64,000 bases of DNA from Thalassotalea sp. 273M-4. Its GTDB lineage: Bacteria > Pseudomonadota > Gammaproteobacteria > Enterobacterales > Alteromonadaceae. Each line of letters begins with the position of its first letter. The first letter of the stretch is position 1. Location: positions 2,542,001-2,606,000 of the forward strand of contig NZ_CP166961.1 of NCBI RefSeq assembly GCF_041410465.1, given 5' to 3'. The notes under the pieces were generated by a model. That model made no database searches. It was not told the origin of the DNA and saw only the letters and a list, made by a program, of their open reading frames with translations. The translations under genes were made by a program, and so were the position numbers. Positions 18,870 to 27,222 of the stretch are shown here, piece after piece.

Positions 18870-18899
18870 CTAACTCATTTTGGGGCATAAACGAGTTAG
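18870..18899 (+). repeat. Palindromic 30-mer, right copy
   Basis: Same orientation as 12301-12330 with 27 of 30 bases identical; arms CTAACTC and GAGTTAG. It lies 77 bases upstream of the IS30-type start codon, so it is a candidate terminal repeat of that IS. Confidence 0.75.
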
Positions 18900-18976
18900 T
18901 ACCACTGTCCGCTATTGGCTGTGAGTTCAACTGGTGAATGCAACGCTATCCTTATACTAGCTTAAGGAACGTTAAC

Positions 18977-19879
18977 ATGAAACAGAGAAAACGCATCTAC
19001 TACAATGCTCAGCAAAGAGCATTAATTTGGGATCGCTACAAGCAAGGTGATTCGGTTCACGATATCGCTAGGCTTTTTGACCGATTCCACTCATCAATAC
19101 TGGGCATTATCCATAAAACCGGTGGGTATCGGCCCCCAGAACGAACCCGTTCATCAAGCATATTATCATTAGCTGAACGTGAAGAAATATCCCGTGGTTT
19201 AGTTTCTAATTTATCGTTTAGAGCCATAGCTAGAAAGCTAGGTCGAGCACCTTCAACTATTTCTCGTGAAGTTAGACGGCATGGTGGGCTTAAACAATAT
19301 CGAGCAAATAAAGCAGATGCAGCAGCTTGGGAAAACGCAAAGCGTCCTAAACCTTGCAAGCTATCAGGTAGCAAAGCATTATGTTCAATAATCGCTAGAA
19401 AGATGAAAGCGGCATGGTCACCGCAGCAAATATCTGGCTGGCTTAAAAGAAAGTACCCTCCTCGCCCAGTTACGAATAATTTAATCGTTTCAATTACACA
19501 AGGGTTTGAGCTTTTAACCCAAACAAATGAGCTTAATAAACTGATCGAAAAACTGCGTTCCGATTCAAGTCCGTTTTATGCATTAGAGAATAAGTATCGT
19601 TATTTTCCGCTAACCCTCTTAATTAAGAGCTTACATACAGAATGGCCAATTCACAGTTCAACAAGGGCCTTTAAATTATCAAAAGAGAATCGAAAAGAAT
19701 CCTCCCCCCTCTCTGGCACTTACCTTGTCACCGTAGCTGACGCCATAGAAACTCTAGGTATATCGAAAGATCAAATGGTTAAATTCGTACCTGAAGTTTC
19801 CAGCAAAAGAATCCTTAGAAACAAGTTTTGCATTAACATCATGCCGATTATCCAAGGCATGCCATCAAATAATCAATAG
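18977..19879 (+). pseudogene. Truncated IS30-family transposase fused to a possible TniQ-like tail
   Basis: The ATG at 18977 has AAGGA upstream. The first 160 or so residues are IS30-like: an N-terminal helix-turn-helix, then ERTRSSSILSLAEREEISRG, IARKLGRAPSTISREVRRHG, and AWSPQQISGWLKRKYP. At about base 19460 similarity stops where IS30 should continue into its DDE domain. About 140 unrelated residues follow in frame. This tail contains SDSSPFYALENKYRYFPLTL and a helix-turn-helix-like LVTVADAIETLGISKDQM. I read the tail tentatively as the C terminus of a TniQ/TnsD-type protein; that is a weak call. No catalytic triad is present, so no transposase activity is expected. Confidence 0.75.
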
Positions 19880-20411
19880 AACACAACTGCATACCGCCAT
19901 TCAAACCTTACTTCTTTAATAAAAGATCTCATTTAACCCCTTATTCTCGTCTCAAAGAAATTTGCCCACTAAGATATTATTTGCTATTTATATGGATTGG
20001 TGTGCTGAATATTCATCTTTCGCCGCTTTTTGCTTTAGCGCATTCGTATTATTAGCAAATAGACATTACTCAAGAGCTGTCACAAACAATGAGATTATTG
20101 ATAACAATTCTCACTAGGAAGGAAATATTTTTTCAGAGTACTTCTCTGCAGCGCCTGCTATACAAGAACTCCAAAGACTGAGATTCTCATATTGAATGAC
20201 GGATCCCAGCTGCCCCCCATTACTCAATCAACTCGCCACTCTCCCCCACAATAAAGCTAAAATTGTTTTGATTGGGTTATTTAATCTCCCATATTGCAAA
20301 GGAAATTCTTTTTGTCTATGTTCAAAATGAGGCCTTTTTATACCTATTTTTCAATACTCTGTTAAATTTAAAGAGTATGAAAAATCTGAGCCACTATACG
20401 GGAGAACAAAT
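19880..20411. other. Right end of the island and flank, no gene
   Basis: Holds the right terminal inverted repeat (20176-20208), the GCTG direct repeat and, beyond the island, the upstream region of the DUF1232 gene. No RNA gene or further reading frame was recognised. Confidence 0.6.
20176..20208 (-). repeat. Right terminal inverted repeat (33 bp)
   Basis: Exact reverse complement of 12005-12037. GCTG follows at 20209-20212, matching the GCTG just before the left copy. Confidence 0.92.
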
Positions 20412-20948
20412 ATGGCGATAGAAGTGACGTTTGAATTATCAGATGAAGACTTGGATCATTTTCGAAAAGTAATGCATCAGGCTCAACAAAGTGCCAAGCA
20501 CCTAGACCCAGACGTTATTTTAACAAACGCCAAGGAACTCATTACCAACGTAAATGAGAACATTCCGGTTTTTGTTAAAAATCGAATTGCAAAACTCAGC
20601 ACCTTAATTGAAATGATAGAAGATAATGAGTGGCAAATTCCTGAAGAAGAAGGCAAGAATGTGATTAGTGCTCTGGCGTATTTTAGTGAACCAGAAGATT
20701 TAGTCCCTGATCATATCCCAGCCTTAGGCTTTTTAGATGACGCCATTATGATCGAGTTGGTGGCAAGCGAGTTAGAAAATGAAATCGATGCATTTACCGA
20801 ATTTTGTGAATATCGTCATCGTGAACGTCATCGCCAAGATGTTGATGAAATAACGAAAGAAGACTGGTTAGATGCGAAACGTCGTGAACTTCACTCGCGA
20901 ATGAAAAATCGACGCACCAAACGTCGTCGTCGCAGCTTGTTTGTATAA
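20412..20948 (+). CDS. YkvA/DUF1232 family protein
   Basis: A 178-residue protein with the DUF1232 core at about residues 80-125: ALAYFSEPEDLVPDHIPALGFLDDAIMIELV. Unlike many YkvA proteins the segment is not strongly hydrophobic and the protein looks soluble. The C terminus is very basic (RRTKRRRRSLFV), suggesting nucleic-acid or membrane-surface contact. GGGAG lies at good spacing before the ATG. Single gene; role unknown. Confidence 0.85.
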   Translation: MAIEVTFELSDEDLDHFRKVMHQAQQSAKHLDPDVILTNAKELITNVNENIPVFVKNRIAKLSTLIEMIEDNEWQIPEEEGKNVISALAYFSEPEDLVPDHIPALGFLDDAIMIELVASELENEIDAFTEFCEYRHRERHRQDVDEITKEDWLDAKRRELHSRMKNRRTKRRRRSLFV

Positions 20949-21091
20949 CAACGTTCCGGTAAATGCGTTAGCGCCAAGTTTGCCAATATTTCAGTCACCA
21001 GGGGAAGTGAACATGTTAAGCACTTCCCCGTCGTGAGTTAGTTTTAATTTATAAATAATTATGTTTATTCTTTTGCATAGCCAAAGTTCGA

Positions 21092-23038
21092 CTAGCCAAA
21101 AAGCTTTTTAAGTTTGTCCTTTAATTTTTCTTTTATCTTTTCTTTACCTTCATCAACCACATTAGGCTTTACTTTGATGTTATGAAACGAACCTGACACT
21201 TTCATCGGTATAATGAGGCCCTTTCTATTGGTTTGAGCATTTTGGCCTTTACTCGAATCAACCAACTCGGCTGTTACCAGCAAATCGAGTTTAGTGGCCG
21301 GTAAGTTAATATCGCCTTCGCCTTTTACCCGAATAAAGGGGTTAAGCAAATTCATATCTTGAGTTGTTGCCACCCCATTAACAAGGCTAAATGAGCCAGA
21401 AAAAGCGGCAAAGTCAGTGGCTTCAGAATCACTAAAATCAGCATCTAAATTTACTTTGCTCAAATCCCCTGCTAATAAACTTTTCGCACTTTTAGCCACC
21501 GCAGCTAAATTAAACCCTTTTACAGCTCCATCACTTAGTGAAACCTCACTGCGCCCATTCAGTTGCTCAATAATCGCTTTTTGACTGTTGCCTCTTGAAG
21601 TTAAAGACCAGCTCAAATCGCCACGTCCCATTAACCTCTCAAAGCCAATACTGTCGGTTAATAATGGCTGTGCATCAATACCGCGCAATGTAAATTGGCT
21701 GTCAAAGCGATAAGGATTCGAGGCCGCATTAATCACAACTTTACCCTCCCCTTTACCTTGATATGCATTAAAGCGGGTCAACAGCAGAGTTAAAATAGAC
21801 TGTTTTAAATTTACCTCTATTGAGTTCTCTCCTAGGGTTATATCTCGGTATTGAAACGAAGTTGAGTCCAGCTTAATGTTTGCCTGCAAGGCAGATAACC
21901 CCGTTAAGTCAATGGGCTTGTCACTCCATTGAATAGGCTGTTTTGACTTTTCTTTAGGGGGTGTAGTTTCACTGGCTGACTCAGGTTTTTCTTCAACGCT
22001 GGGTAAATAGGGGTTTATATTAAGCTCACCTAAATCAAAGTTAGCAACAAGCTTTGGTATATTGCTCAGGTGCAAAGTCATCTCGCCTTGGATGGCTAAT
22101 TTATCCATTAGCACATTTAAGTCGGTAAAGGAAACCGCCTCTGAATCACCTTTAATTTGGGCACTAAACTTGGCTTGATTAAACGCTTCGGCTTTTGCTG
22201 TTATTGGTTTTTTTAACCATTGTAAAAGATTTTTAAGAGAGTCTGATGTGGCTTCAAGATGCCCTTCGAGCTCACCAGATAATGGCGAAAATAGACCGTT
22301 ATAATGACCAGATACCAATTGCGACTCGAGCTTAATTTCGGTGCTTATCTGTTGTTTTTGCAACAACTTGGCCAAGGTCGACAAACGCAAGTCAAGATCA
22401 AAGGTTTCAGCCATATAATCGAGTTGCCCCGTTACCTTTAATGGCTGTCGCAAAGACTCTAGTTGCACTTCAAGTTGCACCTGTTCAAGTTTTGTTTGTT
22501 GGTTTTTGACTTGGTCAAAATACGATATTGTACCGTCGATGATCTGCACTTGCCCTAACCTAAGATCAAACCCGTCTGGTAAGGTTGCGGATTGAGTGAC
22601 ATTTGGTTTAGTAACCGTTGATTGAACATCATTATCGGCGCTATTGTTAGGGTTAACCAATTGCCAGTTAACCTCACCTTGGCGATTCTTTTCTAGGATA
22701 ATATGCGGTTTTTTAACCACAAATTTTTCAACTTCAAGCTCTTTTGACAATAAAGCCTGCCAAGGAATATGGATCTCAACCAACTCTATATCAGCCATCG
22801 TCGGGTATTTAGAGCCTGCAACATTACTTAATTTAGCGTCATTTAATGCTAGGCTCAGGGTAGGAAATATTTGTAAATCAAGTGGCCCTTCTACCGATAG
22901 TGTGCGCCCCGACACCTGTTTTACTCGATCGCTCACTTGGCTCATGATGGCGTCTTTGTTGATAAACTGACTGGCAATAAAAACCGCTACCACCATCAAC
23001 AGAACTAAGACGCCCAATATTTTGAAAAATAATCGCAT
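21092..23038 (-). CDS. AsmA family protein
   Basis: An inner-membrane-anchored periplasmic protein of 648 residues related to AsmA/TamB-type bridge proteins thought to move phospholipids or affect outer-membrane assembly. The start at 23038 is preceded by AAAGGGA and gives an N-terminal helix at residues 5-22 (LGVLVLLMVVAVFIA). The longer frame back to 23131 lacks a good site. AsmA landmarks are SQVSDRVKQVSGRTLSVEG near the N terminus and the C-terminal AVKGFNLAAVAKS segment. A Lys-rich tail (KEKIKEKLKDKLKKLFG) could be an amphipathic helix. Divergent from the RNase HI gene. Confidence 0.93.
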   Translation of the reverse strand: MRLFFKILGVLVLLMVVAVFIASQFINKDAIMSQVSDRVKQVSGRTLSVEGPLDLQIFPTLSLALNDAKLSNVAGSKYPTMADIELVEIHIPWQALLSKELEVEKFVVKKPHIILEKNRQGEVNWQLVNPNNSADNDVQSTVTKPNVTQSATLPDGFDLRLGQVQIIDGTISYFDQVKNQQTKLEQVQLEVQLESLRQPLKVTGQLDYMAETFDLDLRLSTLAKLLQKQQISTEIKLESQLVSGHYNGLFSPLSGELEGHLEATSDSLKNLLQWLKKPITAKAEAFNQAKFSAQIKGDSEAVSFTDLNVLMDKLAIQGEMTLHLSNIPKLVANFDLGELNINPYLPSVEEKPESASETTPPKEKSKQPIQWSDKPIDLTGLSALQANIKLDSTSFQYRDITLGENSIEVNLKQSILTLLLTRFNAYQGKGEGKVVINAASNPYRFDSQFTLRGIDAQPLLTDSIGFERLMGRGDLSWSLTSRGNSQKAIIEQLNGRSEVSLSDGAVKGFNLAAVAKSAKSLLAGDLSKVNLDADFSDSEATDFAAFSGSFSLVNGVATTQDMNLLNPFIRVKGEGDINLPATKLDLLVTAELVDSSKGQNAQTNRKGLIIPMKVSGSFHNIKVKPNVVDEGKEKIKEKLKDKLKKLFG

Positions 23039-23246
23039 AATATCCCTTTTGATTTTACCGCTACCGTTAAAAGTATATCTGTGCTGAGCAATAAAAAAAC
23101 ATAAAGTTGTGTAATTTTTTATTTCACCCATTTCCTAAAAGACACTTTTTAAGCTAAAAGGCCTGCTTTTTATGTTGCCTTATACCCATATTCTTCTCGA
23201 ATGTGATAGCCTAACGACATCATCTCTCGTAAACCATGAACTTAAC

Positions 23247-24032
23247 ATGAGTAAAAAATATTATGTCGTCTGGAAAGGACGAAAGACCGGTGTTTTTGAT
23301 AACTGGTCTGAAGTAAAGTCCTATACTCAGGGGCAAAACGATGCGCAATACATGGGCTTTGACAACAAACAAGCGGCTGAAACAGCATTTGCGTCAACCT
23401 ACAGCAAAGCGTTACGTCAACGTGCGTTAACAACGCCAAGCAGTGCAAAGTCGAGCAATGCAAAATCAAGTAAACAAGCATCAGAAAAACACTTGCAAAG
23501 TTCCCAAAATAAAGCCAGCTTAAAAATATATTCCGATGGCGCTTGTTCACCCAATCCGGGCAAGTCAGGAACAGGTTTAGCCATTTATCAACAAGGCAAA
23601 CTCAGTGAACTTTGGTATGGTTTGTACAATCCTGAAGGGACTAATAATACCGCTGAGCTCAACGGTTTTTTATGTGCATTGCGCTACGCTAAAGCCTCCA
23701 TGGAGCAGCATCAATCTATCGAAATATTGACCGACTCTAGATACGCCATTGATTGCATAACAAAATGGGCAAAGGGTTGGAAGGCCAAAGGTTGGACCCG
23801 TGGCAAAGGTGAAGAGATTAAAAATTTAGAGGTGATCAAACAATGCTTTTCATTGTATCAAGATCATAAAAATAAATTGATCATTACCCATGTTAGAGGC
23901 CACGCGAATATTGAAGGCAATGAACTGGCCGATAGGATGGCGGTTTATGCTCGAATGAAAAAGCAAACGGGCTTAATTAAATTTGAACAAGATATGTCGA
24001 TTAGCGAAATCTTAGCAATGCCTTCAGGTTAA
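23247..24032 (+). CDS. rnhA: RNase HI with N-terminal viroplasmin (RNA-DNA hybrid binding) domain
   Basis: A 261-residue ribonuclease that cuts RNA in RNA-DNA hybrids. The N terminus (SKKYYVVWKGRKTGVFDNWSE, residues 2-50) is the caulimovirus viroplasmin/hybrid-binding domain found in eukaryote-type RNase H1. A Ser/Ala/Lys linker of about 40 residues leads to the catalytic domain. That domain contains YSDGACSPNPG, NTAELNGFLCALRYA, LTDSRYAID and HVRGHANIEGNELADRMA, which give the DEDD residues and the active-site His. The start at 23247 was chosen because the domain begins there; the upstream frame adds 25 residues of no family character. Confidence 0.92.
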   Translation: MSKKYYVVWKGRKTGVFDNWSEVKSYTQGQNDAQYMGFDNKQAAETAFASTYSKALRQRALTTPSSAKSSNAKSSKQASEKHLQSSQNKASLKIYSDGACSPNPGKSGTGLAIYQQGKLSELWYGLYNPEGTNNTAELNGFLCALRYAKASMEQHQSIEILTDSRYAIDCITKWAKGWKAKGWTRGKGEEIKNLEVIKQCFSLYQDHKNKLIITHVRGHANIEGNELADRMAVYARMKKQTGLIKFEQDMSISEILAMPSG

Positions 24033-24116
24033 GCAATACCCGGCCAATTATTGTCTTAATATTTTGCCAATGTTCGCTCTTAAAAGCGCTTGATGAGCGT
24101 TGGCTTAAACAAAAAA

Positions 24117-24142
24117 AAACCAGTACTTGGTACTGGTTTTGT
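24117..24142. terminator. Bidirectional terminator between rnhA and uraA
   Basis: Ten-base-pair stem AAACCAGTAC / GTACTGGTTT with a 3-base loop. An A-run precedes it and a T-rich stretch follows, so it can serve both converging genes. Confidence 0.85.
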
Positions 24143-24162
24143 ATTTTGATTAGAACAACATA

Positions 24163-25452
24163 TTAGTTTTGGTGATGAATAATATCTTCAACAATTTCTT
24201 GTTCTTGTTTAAGAGTCTCTTCTTCTTGAGCCTCTTTTGGCAATAATAAGTTTAGGATAATTGCTACCGCGCCACACAAACTCACACCTTGTAAATTGTA
24301 GTCACCGTTACCAATGGTCATCCCACCAATACCAAACACTAATGTGGTAGAGACAATCACTAAGTTACGTTGTGCTGCCATATCAACGCGCGCTTTCACC
24401 AAAATGTTTAAGCCAACACCGGCAATAGAGCCAAATAATAAAATAAGGATACCACCCATCACTGGGGTTGGGATGGTTTGCAGTGCGACCCCAAATTTAC
24501 CAACAAAAGCAAGTGCAATAGCAAATAGCGCAGCCCAAACCATGATGATTGGGTTAAACATACGCGTTAACATAACCGCACCAGTCACTTCTGAGTATGT
24601 GGTGTTAGGTGGTCCACCAAATAAAGAGGCTACCGATGTGGCTAATCCGTCACCAAATAAAGTGCGTTGCAAACCGGGTTTTTTCAAGTAGTCTTTACCC
24701 GTTACGTTACTGATAGCCAAGATATCTCCGACATGCTCAACCGCAGGTGCAATGGCAACCGGTAACATGAACAAAATCGCGGCTAAATGAAATTCAGGAG
24801 CGGTGAAGTTAGGAATAGCAAACCATTGTGATTGGCTAACAGCGCTAGTATCTAACATGCCCATAAAGGCGGCTAATACATACCCTACAATCACCCCTGA
24901 CATAATCGGCAGTAATCTAAAGATCCCCTTGCCTAAGGTGGCAACGAGTAATGTTGTTAATAACGATGCCATCGACACAATCAATGCATCGGTATAAGGG
25001 AATAATACGGCAGAAGCATCACCTGTTTTACCAATGGCCATATTTACCGCTAACGGTGCTAGCGCTAAACCAATAACCATAATAATAGGGCCGGTTACCA
25101 CTGGTGGCATGATTTTATGTAAAAAGCCCGAGCCTTTAACCGCGACAATGGCCGCCAACACCATATACAACACACCGGCAGCAAATAGTGAGCCCATGGC
25201 TGCAGCCATTCCCCATGTTTGAACCGAATAGGTAATTGGTGCGATAAAAGCAAATGATGAAGCCAAAAATATTGGTACTTGTCGTTTGGTCACAAACTGA
25301 AATACCAATGTACCAATACCTGCTGTAAATAAAGCAACACTCGGATCCAATCCGGTGATTAGAGGCATAAGTACCAAGGCGCCGAAAGCGACAAAAAGCA
25401 TCTGCAAGCCAGCGAGAACTGTCCTTGCACCTTGTTTTGTTGGGTTAGTCAT
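24163..25452 (-). CDS. uraA: Uracil permease (NCS2 family)
   Basis: A 429-residue inner-membrane nucleobase:cation symporter that imports uracil. Many hydrophobic helices are visible, with the family segments NTTYSEVTGAVMLTR, AVEHVGDILAIS and the C-terminal glycine-rich IGGMTIGNGDYNL. AGGAAA precedes the ATG. It follows upp by 71 bases, which supports uracil salvage as the role rather than xanthine or uric acid transport. The C terminus is short and acidic. Confidence 0.93.
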   Translation of the reverse strand: MTNPTKQGARTVLAGLQMLFVAFGALVLMPLITGLDPSVALFTAGIGTLVFQFVTKRQVPIFLASSFAFIAPITYSVQTWGMAAAMGSLFAAGVLYMVLAAIVAVKGSGFLHKIMPPVVTGPIIMVIGLALAPLAVNMAIGKTGDASAVLFPYTDALIVSMASLLTTLLVATLGKGIFRLLPIMSGVIVGYVLAAFMGMLDTSAVSQSQWFAIPNFTAPEFHLAAILFMLPVAIAPAVEHVGDILAISNVTGKDYLKKPGLQRTLFGDGLATSVASLFGGPPNTTYSEVTGAVMLTRMFNPIIMVWAALFAIALAFVGKFGVALQTIPTPVMGGILILLFGSIAGVGLNILVKARVDMAAQRNLVIVSTTLVFGIGGMTIGNGDYNLQGVSLCGAVAIILNLLLPKEAQEEETLKQEQEIVEDIIHHQN

Positions 25453-25489
25453 AGTTTTCCTACTTAAAGATTGTTACTAAAGATAAAGT

Positions 25490-25514
25490 AAAGGTGCCAA
25501 ATGGCACCTTTTTT
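25490..25514. terminator. Hairpin between upp and uraA
   Basis: Nine-base-pair stem AAAGGTGCC / GGCACCTTT with a 4-base loop. The T-run is on the plus-strand side; on the minus strand, in which upp-uraA is read, the tail is weak. It may reduce rather than stop readthrough into uraA. Confidence 0.55.
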
Positions 25515-25523
25515 AGGGGGAAC

Positions 25524-26150
25524 TTATTTCGTTCCAAATATTTTATCGCCGGCATCGCCTAAGCCTGGAATAATATAGCCATTTTCATTTAAGTGGCTAT
25601 CAATTGCGGCGGTATAAAGTTTGACATCTGGATGCTCTGATTGCATTTTCTCAATACCTTCAGGAGCAGCAACCAAGACCAACGCACGAATATCGGTACA
25701 GCCGGCTTTTTTAAGAATATCGATAGTCGCGTTCATTGAGCCACCTGTTGCTAACATAGGGTCAATAATTAAGGCTATTCGCTCATCAATATTTGAGGCC
25801 AGTTTTTCAAAATAAGATACCGGCTCTAAGGTTTCCTCATCACGGTATAAACCAACGACACTGATCTTAGCACTTGGTACTAACTCTAATACCCCATCAA
25901 GCATACCAATACCAGCTCTTAGAATAGGCACAACGGTCACTTTTTTACCCTTAATGCGCTGACCGGTGATTTCGCCATTCCAACCTTGCATTGGAAACTC
26001 TTCCAATTCCAAGTCTTTGGTTGCTTCGTAAGTGATTAAACTACCCACTTCTGCTGATAATTGACGAAAATCTTTAGTGCTCATATCAGCACTGCGCATT
26101 AGGCTGATTTTGTGTTTTACCAGGGGGTGTGTAAGTTCATGAACTGACAT
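25524..26150 (-). CDS. upp: Uracil phosphoribosyltransferase
   Basis: Converts uracil and PRPP to UMP in pyrimidine salvage. The 208 residues match the normal length. The PRPP-binding loop is [17 protein letters not shown], the N terminus is [17 protein letters not shown], and the uracil-binding C terminus is [17 protein letters not shown] stands before the ATG. It is the first gene of the upp-uraA pair, so the permease and the enzyme that traps imported uracil are co-expressed. Confidence 0.98.
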   Translation of the reverse strand: MSVHELTHPLVKHKISLMRSADMSTKDFRQLSAEVGSLITYEATKDLELEEFPMQGWNGEITGQRIKGKKVTVVPILRAGIGMLDGVLELVPSAKISVVGLYRDEETLEPVSYFEKLASNIDERIALIIDPMLATGGSMNATIDILKKAGCTDIRALVLVAAPEGIEKMQSEHPDVKLYTAAIDSHLNENGYIIPGLGDAGDKIFGTK

Positions 26151-26521
26151 AAAGGCGTTCCTTAGGCTGTTTATTGATTACTGTAATTTTATCCTAATTT
26201 TACCGTGGAACCATGCTTTTTTTACTCGAATAGATCAATTTTCCGTCACCCTTCACGGATTTAACAACAACAAAAACCAACCACAACAAAACCAATACAT
26301 TCGATTAACAAACAGCCATTAACAAATCGTCAAGGCGTTATTATTAATACCAAAGCATAAGCTAAATTAAAATCAGCTAGGCGGGCAAAAAGATAACGTG
26401 CTCATCATCAGCCAGAGGATTTGGCCAATGATGAATCAGAGCACGACAAGGTATTTAAACGAACGAAGATTAACCTAATAAAGCACAACAGTTATTCTTA
26501 TGACTGATGGCAAAGGGCGTT
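26151..26521. other. Non-coding spacer upp-XapX
   Basis: A 371-base AT-rich spacer that presumably holds the upp promoter. The only structure noticed is the imperfect hairpin at 26398-26444. No small gene was found on either strand. Confidence 0.5.
26398..26444. other. Imperfect 47-base hairpin of unknown role
   Basis: Outer arms GTGCTC and GAGCAC, inner arms TCATCA and TGATGA, and a GGCC-containing apex. It lies downstream of the XapX gene and upstream of upp. No T-run, so it is not a simple terminator. Possible 3'-end structure or regulatory site. Confidence 0.35.
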
Positions 26522-26704
26522 TTAGCCACTAAAAAATTTCTCGATGATCCACAAGTAGGCCACCCCACCAAGATACACGCCGACAATCCCTAATACTCCA
26601 GATAAGACAGGAGGAGCAGGAATTGGCAATTTCAGCACGGAAAATAAAACGCCAACAACAAAACCTGCAAATAAAGATAAAATTAGTTCATACATAGTAT
26701 TCAC
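26522..26704 (-). CDS. XapX domain protein
   Basis: A 60-residue membrane protein with two helices (residues 5-24 and 34-54) and the loop LKLPIPAPPVLSGVLGIVGVYLG. This is the XapX (DUF1427) signature. Such proteins are small inner-membrane proteins of unknown biochemical role. Single gene. Confidence 0.88.
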   Translation of the reverse strand: MNTMYELILSLFAGFVVGVLFSVLKLPIPAPPVLSGVLGIVGVYLGGVAYLWIIEKFFSG

Positions 26705-26984
26705 CTATCAAGTTAACTGAGATTGATTGGCTATAACTATGATCGAGAACGCAGGAAAAACCAGCTTTGAGTCTGACTTTGACCGTCGTTTGGGTCAAAC
26801 GGGGTTATTATTTCCCACTCAATGAAACAACAAAAACCAGCTGTAAAAATCTTAATCCTATTTAGAAAATAAAAATAAAACTTAAAAAACAGCCAATTAA
26901 GACAAAGCCAAGGCGACAGTGAAAACAGACGAAACGAGGGCTTAATATAGTTTGACGATTTCCCGTTAAATAAAAAAATTCACC

Positions 26985-27146
26985 CTACTCTTTAGGGTTT
27001 TCGCTGTCTTGCTCGAGTTCAGCATGCTCTGCCTTTGCTCGTTCAGCCTTAGATATGTATTTAGGTTTATTCGACTTCTGTAATTTAGCGTTAGCCTTTT
27101 TTGCTTTCGCTTTTAGTTTGCTGATGATTTTCTTTTTTCTATTCAT
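26985..27146 (-). CDS. DUF2986 family small basic protein (53 aa)
   Basis: A 53-codon gene starting MNRKKKIISKLKAKAKKANA and continuing with the family core KLQKSNKPKYISKAERAKAE, then an acidic tail (HAELEQDSENPKE). The N-terminal half is extremely basic. Similar short proteins occur in Vibrio and Shewanella as DUF2986 with no known function. It stands alone between the XapX gene and the six-gene operon. The ribosome-binding site is weak. Confidence 0.75.
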   Translation of the reverse strand: MNRKKKIISKLKAKAKKANAKLQKSNKPKYISKAERAKAEHAELEQDSENPKE

Positions 27147-27222
27147 AGTAGGCTTATTAAATAACGGACGTACTTAAGTGATCACCACATAGGTTTAGCA
27201 ACTCATGGTTGATGAGCATTCA

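Larger units (their letters stand above)
12005..20208. mobile_element. 8.2-kb island bounded by 33-bp perfect inverted repeats, carrying a type II restriction-modification system
   Basis: The first 33 bases (12005-12037, beginning TGGGATCCGTCATTC) are exactly the reverse complement of 20176-20208. Immediately outside both ends is GCTG (12001-12004 and 20209-20212), as expected for a target-site duplication. Inside are the RHH protein, two methyltransferases, two endonuclease subunits, an IS3-family insertion and a truncated IS30-family gene. No intact transposase that would obviously use these 33-bp ends is present. The island is more AT-rich than its flanks by eye. I infer a decayed or trans-mobilised transposon; its class is not determined. 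Confidence 0.8.

Noticed and set aside
12005..20208. The 33-bp repeats contain GGATCC, so a cloning or assembly artefact was considered.
   Set aside because: The ends are flanked by a short direct repeat, enclose coherent mobile-type cargo and are joined to two different chromosomal flanks. That fits insertion better than an adapter, although read data were not available.
23039..23131. Longer start for the AsmA protein.
   Set aside because: The downstream ATG has AAAGGGA and begins exactly at the membrane anchor.
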